Positions 9,364 through 17,294 of a stretch of DNA of 64,000 nt are shown here, piece after piece. How positions within the stretch are numbered: the first letter of the stretch is position 1; each line of letters starts with the position of its first letter. Position numbers and translations under genes: made by a program. Under the pieces are notes generated by a model. It was not told the DNA's origin and ran no database searches. It worked only from the letters and a program-made list of their open reading frames with translations. This stretch comes from Pseudoalteromonas distincta (GTDB taxonomy: Bacteria; Pseudomonadota; Gammaproteobacteria; Enterobacterales; Alteromonadaceae): assembly GCF_000814675.1 (NCBI RefSeq), contig NZ_JWIG01000022.1, forward strand, positions 124,001-188,000, in the 5' to 3' direction.

Positions 9364-10023
9364 CTAACGCTTACCAACCACGTAGCCAATGCCACGTAAG
9401 GTTTTAATAAAATCACTAGGGAATTTTTTACGAAGATGATGAATATGCACCTCTATGGCATTAGAGCCGACTTCTTCACCCCATTGGTAAAGTTTGTTTT
9501 CGAGTTGTTGTTTTGACTGTACCCTTCCCTGATTTTCCATCAGCGCTTTTAAAAGCATGTATTCTTTTCGAGGTAGTGTAAGTGACTGCCCACTTAGTTT
9601 AACTGTATGAGCAGAAGTATCCATTACTACATCACCACAGCGTAATAAGCTTGATTGTGTTTGATTAATGCGCCGGCTTGCTACACGTAAACGGGCAAAT
9701 AGCTCAGCGGGGTCAAACGGCTTTGCAAGGTAATCATCTGCCCCCATATCGAGCCCTTGGACTTTGTCGTCAATACTGCCGCGTGCAGTTAAAATAACCA
9801 CTGGTATTACTTTTTTTTGAGCTTTAATATGCTTTAAAACTTGCGAGCCGTCGCCATCAGGTAATCCTAAATCGAGAATAACAAGCTCAATCTCACCACT
9901 AGAAAGGCACTCTAGGGCGTGCTTTACTGTGCCACTGTGCTCTACGCTGTAGCCCTCTTGGCGCAAAGAGCGAATAAGCCCTTGCGCCACTAAATGATCG
10001 TCCTCAACGAGTAATAAATGCAT
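9364..10023 (-). CDS. OmpR/PhoB-family response regulator (QseB/PmrA-like)
   Basis: The product has 219 residues: a receiver domain with acidic pocket EDD (7-9), phosphoacceptor Asp in VILDLGLPDGDG near 51, Thr in LTARG and Lys in AKPFDP; then a winged-helix DNA-binding domain (VEVHIHHLRKKF-like segment and LRGIGYVV). The overall type is that of QseB and PmrA. It lies 7 bases downstream of the TPR gene and 26 upstream of the kinase gene. Three TTAAG half-sites spaced 10-11 bases apart in front of the operon (14315-14340) are the kind of site bound by PmrA-type regulators, so autoregulation is likely. Confidence 0.92.
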   Translation of the reverse strand: MHLLLVEDDHLVAQGLIRSLRQEGYSVEHSGTVKHALECLSSGEIELVILDLGLPDGDGSQVLKHIKAQKKVIPVVILTARGSIDDKVQGLDMGADDYLAKPFDPAELFARLRVASRRINQTQSSLLRCGDVVMDTSAHTVKLSGQSLTLPRKEYMLLKALMENQGRVQSKQQLENKLYQWGEEVGSNAIEVHIHHLRKKFPSDFIKTLRGIGYVVGKR

Positions 10024-10030
10024 TATCTGT

Positions 10031-10678
10031 TTATCTTTTTAATTTTTTATCTACTTTTGCCAATAGCTGACTTATTGCTTGTTGACGATATTTATCTGCT
10101 TTTGCCCGAGTATCACGAATCCCAGCAGCTTGTGCTACAAGTAGTCGTGCTTTAGCTTGTTTATAATCGCCTTCGTCATACAAGTATTCACCGTATAAGT
10201 AATTAGTATCAATGCCTTCGAGATTAAAAGCGAGCGCTTGTTTAAATAATTTTTCAGCTTTGTCGTCATCACCAAAACCAATTGGCCAGCCAGGTACTTT
10301 GCTATAAAGCGTTGCAAGGCTTGCGTAAGCTGAGCCATTTAATGCAGTGCCATCAATCGAGAGTGCATTTTCGAGTGACGCTTTTGCTTCTTTTGCTAAA
10401 CCAAGTGCGCCCAAGCCTCCTTTTGCGCCAGCAAAGCTGGCTAACACAATGCCATTCCAAATATGTGTTTGCGCCGAGCTTGGATAGTTTTTAACAAATA
10501 ATGCGCTTTGCTCACTTAGTTGCGTAAACGCGTCTATTTGCGCATCGTCTTCAAGTTCGTAATTAGCAATTGCCCACTTTTGTTGAATATCGGTTAAGTC
10601 TTGCGCTTCATCTGCGTGTACTGCAGTTGCAAATACAGAGGTTAGTATTAAATAAAATGCGAGTGTAAATTTATACAT
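10031..10678 (-). CDS. Secreted TPR-repeat protein
   Basis: The product has 215 residues. Residues 1-22 form a signal peptide ending in VHADE. The rest is helical with tetratricopeptide-like units: SSAQTHIWNGIVLASFAG, ALNGSAYASLATLYSKVP, and a clear repeat near 150-185 (AEKLFKQALAFNLEGIDTNYLYGEYLYDEGDYKQAKARL). It would act in the periplasm as a binding or scaffold protein. It follows the SDR gene by 29 bases counted stop to start of the next open block and precedes the response-regulator gene by 7, so it links the enzyme genes to the sensor genes in one transcript. Confidence 0.8.
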   Translation of the reverse strand: MYKFTLAFYLILTSVFATAVHADEAQDLTDIQQKWAIANYELEDDAQIDAFTQLSEQSALFVKNYPSSAQTHIWNGIVLASFAGAKGGLGALGLAKEAKASLENALSIDGTALNGSAYASLATLYSKVPGWPIGFGDDDKAEKLFKQALAFNLEGIDTNYLYGEYLYDEGDYKQAKARLLVAQAAGIRDTRAKADKYRQQAISQLLAKVDKKLKR

Positions 10679-10699
10679 AATTTTGCCTTTGTGTGTTTG

Positions 10700-11470
10700 T
10701 TAACTTAAAAAACGTTTAATTTTAGGAAGTTGCTTTGCAATAGCGTTATCAACAACGCTGGGGAATACGCCATTTATGCGTGCAAATAATTTTTCAGGAA
10801 AACCAATAAAGCGCCTTGTTTGGTTTGAACTTATAAGAGCTAATAACTCTTGAGCAACTAATTCTGGCGAGTCCATTTTATTGCCGAGCTCTTTATTCAT
10901 TGCCCGCGCTTTACTGCTATTAATGGATGTATCTGTTGCTCTTGGTGCTAAATAGGTCACTTTAACGCCTGAACCATTCAACTCACGTGATAACGCTTCT
11001 GTAAAGCCACGTAAACCAAATTTACTGGCGCAATAAAGCGTTTGAAACGGGTAGCCAATACTGCCAAACGATGATCCCACGTTAACAATGGTGCCTTTGG
11101 TATACGCTAACTGCCCTAAAAATAGCTGGCATAATTTAATAGGCACCGACAGATTAGTAATGAGCATATTATCTATTTGCTCATTACTTGTGTGCTCAAG
11201 GCTTTGCATTGTATTTATACCGGCGTTATTAATAAGTAATTTAACGCCGCCGAGTTGCTTGGCTTTTATTGCTAGGTTAATACGTGCTGTATCGTCGGTT
11301 AAATCGCCCGTAAATATTTCACTGTCTGGGCATGCACGGCTCAACTCCTCAAGGGCTTGGGTATTTCGCCCTACAAGTAGTAACTTCCACCCTTTTGCAT
11401 ATAGGGCTTTAGCAATCGCTTGCCCTATTCCGCCTGTTGCACCAGTGAGCACACACAAAGAACTACTCAT
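10700..11470 (-). CDS. Short-chain dehydrogenase/reductase
   Basis: The product has 256 residues and belongs to the classical SDR family of NAD(P)-dependent oxidoreductases. It has the nucleotide motif TGATGGIG at 9-16, NNAG near 80-83, a catalytic Ser in VNVGSSFGS and the YxxxK pair in YCASK. Its ATG overlaps the stop of the diiron-protein gene by four bases (ATGA), which makes translational coupling likely. In this operon it may reduce an aldehyde or ketone made by the ligase and the diiron protein. The substrate is not known. Confidence 0.9.
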   Translation of the reverse strand: MSSSLCVLTGATGGIGQAIAKALYAKGWKLLLVGRNTQALEELSRACPDSEIFTGDLTDDTARINLAIKAKQLGGVKLLINNAGINTMQSLEHTSNEQIDNMLITNLSVPIKLCQLFLGQLAYTKGTIVNVGSSFGSIGYPFQTLYCASKFGLRGFTEALSRELNGSGVKVTYLAPRATDTSINSSKARAMNKELGNKMDSPELVAQELLALISSNQTRRFIGFPEKLFARINGVFPSVVDNAIAKQLPKIKRFLS

Positions 11471-12156
11471 GCCAATTTGCCTTGTGCACGTGCTTTAAAA
11501 AATGGTTCGTCATCGAGTCCACGAAATATATCGCCGTATAAACGATAAAAGCGCTTTGCACCATGAAGTATGGCTTGCTGATCCGCCTCATCCGTTATTT
11601 GGTTCATTAGGTTTTCAAAAAACTTTACATGCTCTATATCAAGCGCGCCGTGAGAGGTTAAATAACTAAATGCTTTTTTAGGTAAGCCCACAACATTTGC
11701 AATGTTTGAAGCGGCGCCATCCGCAAGCGCTATAGAAGTGCCTTCAAGCACATGCACCATGCCAAAAAAGCTCAACGGATTTTTACGTGCAATGGAGTCG
11801 TACGCATACGACACCATCATTTCGGTAGCAAATTGCGGCTGACTACACCGTACTGTTTCTTTGTCAAAACCACAGGCTGCAATGTCATTAAGTACCCACT
11901 CTTGATGACCAATCTCTTCTTCAATGTATTCTGCGACGGCTTCGCGCAGCCATTCTTGATCGTCGGTTAATCGTGCACCAACCGACATCATTAATGGCAC
12001 AGTATGCTTAACATGATGATACGCTTGCGCTAAAAACGAGGCGTATTCTTCAAGTGATGCTTCGCCTTTAAAAACACGCTGAATAATCGGCGCTGCAAGC
12101 AGGTAGTTTTGCTCTTGTTTAGTTTGCTCTTTAAGGGTGTTAAAAAAATCACTCAT
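11467..12156 (-). CDS. Haem-oxygenase-like diiron protein (TenA/PqqC-like fold)
   Basis: The product has 229 residues. It carries the ligand pattern of haem-oxygenase-like diiron oxidases: EYIEEEIGHQEW near 76-87, a Glu in VLEGTS near 137, and SHGALDIEHVKFFE near 168-181 giving the His, Asp and His. Known members include UndA (1-undecene from lauric acid) and BesC/SznF-type oxygenases. This suggests an O2- and iron-dependent oxidation or C-C cleavage of an acyl or amino compound. It overlaps both neighbours (8 bases with the ligase gene, 4 with the SDR gene). The product of the reaction cannot be deduced. Confidence 0.82.
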   Translation of the reverse strand: MSDFFNTLKEQTKQEQNYLLAAPIIQRVFKGEASLEEYASFLAQAYHHVKHTVPLMMSVGARLTDDQEWLREAVAEYIEEEIGHQEWVLNDIAACGFDKETVRCSQPQFATEMMVSYAYDSIARKNPLSFFGMVHVLEGTSIALADGAASNIANVVGLPKKAFSYLTSHGALDIEHVKFFENLMNQITDEADQQAILHGAKRFYRLYGDIFRGLDDEPFFKARAQGKLA

Positions 12157-13618
12157 TAATTACTTCTCCAAGTCGGTAAAATTGATCAAACACAGCATGG
12201 TATTGCTTACTTATGGCATCTCGTTTTGGGCGATTATTTGTTGTTAATAATCCTTGTTGCACACTTAATGGGGCAGCTAAACGATGCCACTTTTGAATTC
12301 GAGCATAGTCGGGTAGTTGTTTATTAATTTCGTTAATGTACTGCGCTAACACTGGGTTACTTAGCTTTGTATCGGCGTAAATAATGGCACTGAGAAAAGG
12401 TCGCCCCTCACCAAACACAACGGCTTGTAAAATACCGCTTTGACTGAGTAATAGTGATTCAGGCCACTCGGCACTGATGTTACGACCCATGCTGGTAATA
12501 ATTAGGTTTTTTAATCGGCCTTTAATAAATAAAGTATTTTGACGCTGCTCTACTAGATCACCGGTTGCATACCACTGGTCTTTGTTGTGAGGTTGACGGT
12601 TTAAGTAACCTAAAAACAAATCGCCTTTTATAAAAAGCTGGCCATTTTCAATTTTGGTTTGAATATGAGGTAACACAGAGCCGGCACTATGGATGTTATC
12701 GTTTGTGGGTGTATTTAAACTAACGACAGATGCCGCCTCAGAAAGTCCATAACCTTGGTACACCGGTAAGTTTAAGCTACGTGCTTTTACTATTAGCATT
12801 TCGCTGACAAGCGCACCACCTACGGCAATAAACTGTAACGAACTAGGCGGTTGCCATCCATCTTCTGCAAAAGTAACTAAGCATGCTAATAGTTCAGGCA
12901 CTAAAATAAGCGTATTTGGCTTAACTTTATCAATCGCAGCAATAAGCTGTGCGGGCTGTTTTAATGCAGTACCAACAAAGCCTAATTCATTTAACGGCAT
13001 TAAATGCACTGTACCGCCACTTTTTAAAGGGGCATACACACCGGCTATATTTTCAAGCAATACAGCAAGCGGCAATAAACATAAATGCACAGGCTTTTTA
13101 ATATTAATTTTATCGCACAGAGATTGAGCTACCTGCATTTGGCTATTTGCAGATAAACACACGCCCTTTGGTTGCCCAGTCGATCCTGACGTAAATGTTA
13201 CTTTTTGAGTATCTGGAAAATAACTGACGGGTTTAGCTACAACAATTTCGTAAATATATAATGTGTAACACTCAAATAAAGTAATTGATGCGGTCGGCTC
13301 CCCAAATAAAGGGTTTGGTATGTCGCTCATAAATATATTAGCGCCGCATTGCGCTAGTACATATTGAGTTTGTTGTTCACTAAAAAAGTGAGCAATTGGC
13401 ACAGCCACTTTATTCGAAACCGCAGTAGCGGCATCAATAACAAGCCAAGCTGGCGTATTATCGAGCTTATAAGCGATACATTTGCCGTTAAAGCTATGTA
13501 GTATTTTTACTATTTTTTGTATTTGCTGGTTAAACTCATCCACGTTAATTTCAAGTGTTTGCTCTTTATTGTGGGCAATAATTAATGGCGATATTGCATG
13601 GGTATTATAGTAATTCAT
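12149..13618 (-). CDS. AMP-forming acyl-CoA synthetase/ligase (ANL superfamily)
   Basis: The product has 489 residues. It activates a carboxylic acid as acyl-adenylate and passes it to CoA or another acceptor. The core motifs are complete: TFTSGSTGQPKGV near 142-154, YQGYGLSEA near 287-295, YATGDL near 341-346, GRLKNLI near 357-363 and a C-terminal Lys in NNRPKRDAI. The gene is shorter than most fatty-acyl-CoA synthetases (about 550) because loops are reduced. It overlaps the thermostable-hemolysin-like gene by 4 bases and the diiron gene by 8. It likely supplies an activated fatty acid for the neighbouring enzymes. Confidence 0.88.
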   Translation of the reverse strand: MNYYNTHAISPLIIAHNKEQTLEINVDEFNQQIQKIVKILHSFNGKCIAYKLDNTPAWLVIDAATAVSNKVAVPIAHFFSEQQTQYVLAQCGANIFMSDIPNPLFGEPTASITLFECYTLYIYEIVVAKPVSYFPDTQKVTFTSGSTGQPKGVCLSANSQMQVAQSLCDKINIKKPVHLCLLPLAVLLENIAGVYAPLKSGGTVHLMPLNELGFVGTALKQPAQLIAAIDKVKPNTLILVPELLACLVTFAEDGWQPPSSLQFIAVGGALVSEMLIVKARSLNLPVYQGYGLSEAASVVSLNTPTNDNIHSAGSVLPHIQTKIENGQLFIKGDLFLGYLNRQPHNKDQWYATGDLVEQRQNTLFIKGRLKNLIITSMGRNISAEWPESLLLSQSGILQAVVFGEGRPFLSAIIYADTKLSNPVLAQYINEINKQLPDYARIQKWHRLAAPLSVQQGLLTTNNRPKRDAISKQYHAVFDQFYRLGEVINE

Positions 13619-14274
13619 ACATTCACCAACGCATTTACCAAAGAATTGATATTTGAGTGATTTTGCTGCATCAAACTATAAAGCATTGGGGTATTTAATA
13701 CCTGTTGGTGAGCTTGCTCTAAACTCACAACGCATACGGTAGGCTGATTAGCGTAGTAACTTCCCCAACTTAGCGGATGCTCCACAACAAAACTGTTTGC
13801 CACAGCAATTTCAGTGCAGTTAACGCCTAATAAGCGCAGCAGTGCACGTACTTTTTTAGTGGCGCAAAATACTAAATGTTTTGCTCCTACACTTTGCAGG
13901 GCTTCATTAACAACAATAAAATGCCCAAGCGTTGCTTTGCGATGTGTAGAGCATAGGTTGCCAAGCTCAAATACTTTATTACGCTGTGTGTTCTCAGGTA
14001 AAAAATGCTCAATGGGCTGTGCTAAGTATTGCTCTATAAATAGAGGAGCTGTTGCTTGCCTTAAACCCAAAGTGCATTGCCCTTCGTTTGTCGTGTATTG
14101 GCAAAGTAATGGCATAAAAGAGGTAAGCGTGGCGTTATAAGCGACTAAAAAACCTTCTTTAACTGTGTTTTCTAACGCACTTCTATGCTCATCATTAACG
14201 CGAGCACTCACAAAGCGTGAGTTATTTTGAATATAAACGGGTGATGAAGGTAGGTGTGCTAATTGCATAAACAT
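13615..14274 (-). CDS. Thermostable-hemolysin-family (GNAT-fold) protein
   Basis: The product has 219 residues and matches the family named after Vibrio delta-VPH thermostable hemolysin, with the conserved stretch APLFIEQYLAQPIEHFLP near 75-92, VFELGNLCST near 101-110, LVFCATKKVRALLRLLGV near 132-149 and WGSYYANQP near 172-180. It has no signal peptide. The family belongs to the acetyltransferase-like clan and looks similar in layout to LuxI-type synthases, so an acyltransferase role is more likely than direct haemolysis. It is the first gene of the operon. An alternative ATG lies two codons inside. Confidence 0.82.
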   Translation of the reverse strand: MFMQLAHLPSSPVYIQNNSRFVSARVNDEHRSALENTVKEGFLVAYNATLTSFMPLLCQYTTNEGQCTLGLRQATAPLFIEQYLAQPIEHFLPENTQRNKVFELGNLCSTHRKATLGHFIVVNEALQSVGAKHLVFCATKKVRALLRLLGVNCTEIAVANSFVVEHPLSWGSYYANQPTVCVVSLEQAHQQVLNTPMLYSLMQQNHSNINSLVNALVNV

Positions 14275-14279
14275 CGCTC

Positions 14280-14308
14280 ATATAAAGTGTATGTTTGTAA
14301 CTTAGCAA
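14280..14308 (-). promoter_or_regulatory. Possible sigma70 promoter of the ten-gene operon
   Basis: On the minus strand TTGCTA (14308-14303) and TTATAT (14285-14280) are spaced 17 bases apart. The -10 box ends five bases before the first ATG, which would give a nearly leaderless transcript or favour the ATG two codons later. Confidence 0.4.
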
Positions 14309-14314
14309 GCGAAA

Positions 14315-14340
14315 CTTAAAGAAAACTTAAGAAACCTTAA
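14315..14340 (-). promoter_or_regulatory. Triple TTAAG direct repeat, likely response-regulator site
   Basis: Three TTAAG half-sites lie on the minus strand at spacings of 10 and 11 bases. This equals the helical repeat and resembles the PmrA box (CTTAAG direct repeats). The third half-site ends 6 bases before the proposed -35 box. The operon itself encodes a PmrA/QseB-type regulator, so this may be its own binding site. Confidence 0.6.
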
Positions 14341-14345
14341 TTTAA

Positions 14346-14381
14346 ATAAAAAAGCGCCTTAATTATTAAATTAAGACGCTT
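14346..14381 (-). terminator. Terminator of the TonB receptor gene
   Basis: On the minus strand AAGCG-CTTAAT pairs with ATTAAG-CGCTT (one mismatched pair) around TATTAA-type loop bases, followed by TTTTTT. It separates the receptor transcript from the ten-gene operon. Confidence 0.75.
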
Positions 14382-14420
14382 CAGGATGAAAACTGTTTAA
14401 AAGCTTAATAAGCTAAGCTA

Positions 14421-16502
14421 TTAAAAATTATAAGCTATCGACATTTTAAATTGCGTAGGCGCCCCCGGATAAACCCACAAAGCGTTATAACTACTTTGAG
14501 CGTAGGCTTCATTAAAAATGTTATGAATACTCACATTTAGCTCTGTTTTATCTGTTAAATTTAATTGACCAAACACGCCGACCAATTGGTAACTTGGTAG
14601 TCTAAAGCTCAAATCTGCGGCATCACCTAGGCGGCTGCTGGTATATTGGTAACTTGCACCAAATTCAAGCTCTTTACCCATTAATGCTGTTTGATGGCTA
14701 AGTGTAAGGTTTAGATTGTTTTTTGGTACATTGACCAGTGGGCTGCCTTTTTCTATTGGCACGCCCCAATCGGCATTAATAATGTCGTTTGCTGTGGTGG
14801 CATCTATATAGGCGTACGATAAGTTAAATGCTGTTGCATCGGTAATATAGGTATTTAAATCAAGCTCAAACCCTTTGCTATCAGCTTTACCAATGGGAGC
14901 CGAAAAACCAACGTTTACAGGATCTGCCACTAACATATTACTTTTAGAAGCATCAAAAAGTGCCACAGTACCGTTTACACCTAAGTATTCAAACTTAGCA
15001 CCAACTTCAAACGAGTCGCTGTACTCAAAGCCAAACGGGTCGCCGTTTGCATCAGTACCGCTCAGTGGTAAAAAGCCTTCAGAGTAACTGCTGTAAAAGG
15101 TTATTGTATTATTTAGTTTGTACACTACGCCAACGCGTGGGCTTATTTGGCTCTCAGAACTGGTTGAAAACACACCGCTGTTGGTTTCTAAAATATCTTG
15201 GTCTACGCTATCAAATCTAAGACCAAGTAAAAGTTTAAACTTATCAGTGATATCCATTTGATCTTGAATGTAAATACCGTAAGCGTTTTGCTCTTCATCA
15301 TTTTCATAAAGTAGCGAAACAGCAGGACGTTCACCAGAATAATCAGGCTCAAAAATATCAATAGTATAAGTGCCATTACCGCCACGATAACGAGAAAGCG
15401 CCGTGCGCAAATCGTATTTATATGCATCAATACCTATTAATAAATGATGCGAAATGCCGGCTGTATCTAAACTTCCACTAACTTCAAACTTTACACTTAA
15501 ATCTTCTACTTCGTAGTCGCGATAGCGCTGCTGGCGGGTAAGTGTGCGGCCATCTTCAAATAACGATTGGCGTGACGGTGCAAGTTCTGCATCTGACGAA
15601 AAACCCGTTAAGCTAGAGTCTCGATAATTTGCACCTACAACAAGTGACCATTCCTCGTTAATATCGTGGTTAAGCGTAATTTGGTGGCCTCGAGAGTAAA
15701 CCTGCGTGTCTCCATCGTTTGGGTTACCTAAATAGCGCGAGCTTGGTAGGGTGTCAAAATCGTTATCGAGTACGACAACACCACGGTCGAATAGCTGAGC
15801 TAAATCTACGTATCCAAACTCATAAGTTACACTGGTCGATGCGTTTATTTGATGATATATAGACGGCGTAATCACCTTTTTATTGGTGTATACCTCATCG
15901 CGGTAGCTGTCACTATCTTGCCATGCGCCATTTATTCTAAACGCGGTGGTATCGTTAATGCCGCTGGTGTAATCGCCTTCAACGCGATTAAAACTGTCGC
16001 TGCCTAAGCTTAGCTTTATCTCACCCTGTGAATCAAACTGTGGCTTTTTAGTTACAATATTTACAGTCCCGCCTGGCTCTGATCGCCCATAAAGTGCTGA
16101 ACCTGGGCCCTTTAGTACTTCAATGTAATCAATGTTAGATACATCACGCGGGCCGCTAAAACCACGCCCACCGCTAAAGCCATTAACTAAATAGCCCGAT
16201 GGCATGTTTTCGTTACCCGAAAGGCCACGAATAGAAAAGCTATCCCACAATGCACCGCTATTGTTTTTACGTGAAATACTAGCTGAAAAATCAAGCGCAT
16301 CTTGTAGTTGAGTAATTCCTTTTTTATTAAGCTCAGCACTATTAATACTAACTATAGATTGTGGCATTTGCTTTTGAGGAATATCACCGCGATAAGCTTG
16401 TTTATAAGTGACAGATATTTTTTCGATTTCTTCTTTTGGATCTTGCGCAATACTGGGCGCACTAATTCCTAGGCAGGCTAAATAAATTAAAGAGTACTTC
16501 AT
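14421..16502 (-). CDS. TonB-dependent outer-membrane receptor, probably Zur-regulated
   Basis: The product has 693 residues with a 19-residue signal peptide ending in SIAQD. A plug domain follows (QMPQSIVSINSAELNKKG, then YIEVLKGPGSALYGRSEPGG and VNIVTKKP), then a beta-barrel ending AYNF. The form is that of siderophore-type receptors importing a metal chelate using TonB energy. Two palindromes like the Zur box lie just upstream of its ATG, which suggests that the cargo is a zinc complex rather than ferric siderophore. It is divergent from a spermidine-synthase-like pair. No ABC transporter lies beside it. Confidence 0.9.
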   Translation of the reverse strand: MKYSLIYLACLGISAPSIAQDPKEEIEKISVTYKQAYRGDIPQKQMPQSIVSINSAELNKKGITQLQDALDFSASISRKNNSGALWDSFSIRGLSGNENMPSGYLVNGFSGGRGFSGPRDVSNIDYIEVLKGPGSALYGRSEPGGTVNIVTKKPQFDSQGEIKLSLGSDSFNRVEGDYTSGINDTTAFRINGAWQDSDSYRDEVYTNKKVITPSIYHQINASTSVTYEFGYVDLAQLFDRGVVVLDNDFDTLPSSRYLGNPNDGDTQVYSRGHQITLNHDINEEWSLVVGANYRDSSLTGFSSDAELAPSRQSLFEDGRTLTRQQRYRDYEVEDLSVKFEVSGSLDTAGISHHLLIGIDAYKYDLRTALSRYRGGNGTYTIDIFEPDYSGERPAVSLLYENDEEQNAYGIYIQDQMDITDKFKLLLGLRFDSVDQDILETNSGVFSTSSESQISPRVGVVYKLNNTITFYSSYSEGFLPLSGTDANGDPFGFEYSDSFEVGAKFEYLGVNGTVALFDASKSNMLVADPVNVGFSAPIGKADSKGFELDLNTYITDATAFNLSYAYIDATTANDIINADWGVPIEKGSPLVNVPKNNLNLTLSHQTALMGKELEFGASYQYTSSRLGDAADLSFRLPSYQLVGVFGQLNLTDKTELNVSIHNIFNEAYAQSSYNALWVYPGAPTQFKMSIAYNF

Positions 16503-16523
16503 GTGATTGATTAACTAATAAAG

Positions 16524-16566
16524 TGTTATAGTATAACAAAATTGTAGCATGTGTTACTTTATAACA
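16524..16566. promoter_or_regulatory. Two Zur-box-like palindromes
   Basis: The first is TGTTATAGTATAACA (16524-16538), a perfect palindrome around one base. The second is TGTTACTTTATAACA (16552-16566), starting 28 bases further. Both match the core TGTTATANTATAACA of the enterobacterial Zur site. They lie between the receptor start (16502) and the divergent operon start (16671), so one repressor could control both. Confidence 0.68.
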
Positions 16567-16670
16567 AAACTTCTTTTTAAAAAATCACTGAGCGATTAAT
16601 TAATGCACTAGCGACTGCCGTGTCATCACGTTAGTATAGTGTTCTACTTAAGTTACATAACGATAATTAC

Positions 16671-17294
16671 ATGAGCATAAAAACAAACGCGTTAATTTAC
16701 TTTTTAGCTTTTTGCAGCGGTTTTTGCATTATGGGGATTGAACTTTTAGGAGGGAGAATTCTCGCCCCTTTTTTTGGTAGTAGCGTACATATTTGGGGCA
16801 GTATAATTACAGTATTTATGCTTAGTTTATCTTTTGGGTATTTACTTGGCGGCAAACTCAGCACTAAAAATGCATCACTTACCAAATATGGTTTAATATT
16901 TTTAATAGCCAGCATTATGGTGGTGCCTATTACATTATTTTCGCAGCCAATAATGGAATTTATATTTACCCATATTGAAGATAGTCGCTACGGCTCACTC
17001 TTAGCGTCAACTGCTTTATTTTTTATACCTACCGTTATTTTAGGCATGATCTCGCCCTACTCTGTGCGCTTACTGGTAACAGATAGCGATAAAAGCGGCC
17101 AAGTGGCTGGGCGTTTATACTTTGTAAGTACGCTTGGCAGTGCACTGGGTACTATAATTACCTCGTTTTACTTTGTACTCGCGTTTGACGTAAATACAAT
17201 TATTAGCGCCTTTGCTCTAACGCTTGGGTCACTGGGTTTAGTCGCGATTGTAATTAATACCTTGGCTAATAATAAGGAGCTTGCTCATGCTTAA
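16671..17294 (+). CDS. Membrane protein like the N-terminal half of fused MFS/spermidine synthases
   Basis: The product has 207 residues and six or so hydrophobic segments. It begins FLAFCSGFCIMGIELLGGRILAPFFGSSVHIWGSI, which is characteristic of the membrane portion of the family called fused MFS/spermidine synthase. Here that portion is its own gene, and the methyltransferase-like portion follows in an overlapping gene. It probably works at the inner membrane as transporter or anchor for the product of the second gene. The start is ATG without a clear ribosome site. The Zur-like palindromes lie upstream. Confidence 0.75.
   Translation: MSIKTNALIYFLAFCSGFCIMGIELLGGRILAPFFGSSVHIWGSIITVFMLSLSFGYLLGGKLSTKNASLTKYGLIFLIASIMVVPITLFSQPIMEFIFTHIEDSRYGSLLASTALFFIPTVILGMISPYSVRLLVTDSDKSGQVAGRLYFVSTLGSALGTIITSFYFVLAFDVNTIISAFALTLGSLGLVAIVINTLANNKELAHA

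Noticed and set aside
13615..14274. Calling the thermostable-hemolysin-family gene a secreted toxin
   Set aside because: There is no signal peptide, and its operon partners are biosynthetic enzymes; an acyltransferase-like role fits better.
14421..16502. Fur-regulated ferric-siderophore receptor
   Set aside because: No Fur-box-like sequence is seen upstream; the palindromes match the Zur core instead.
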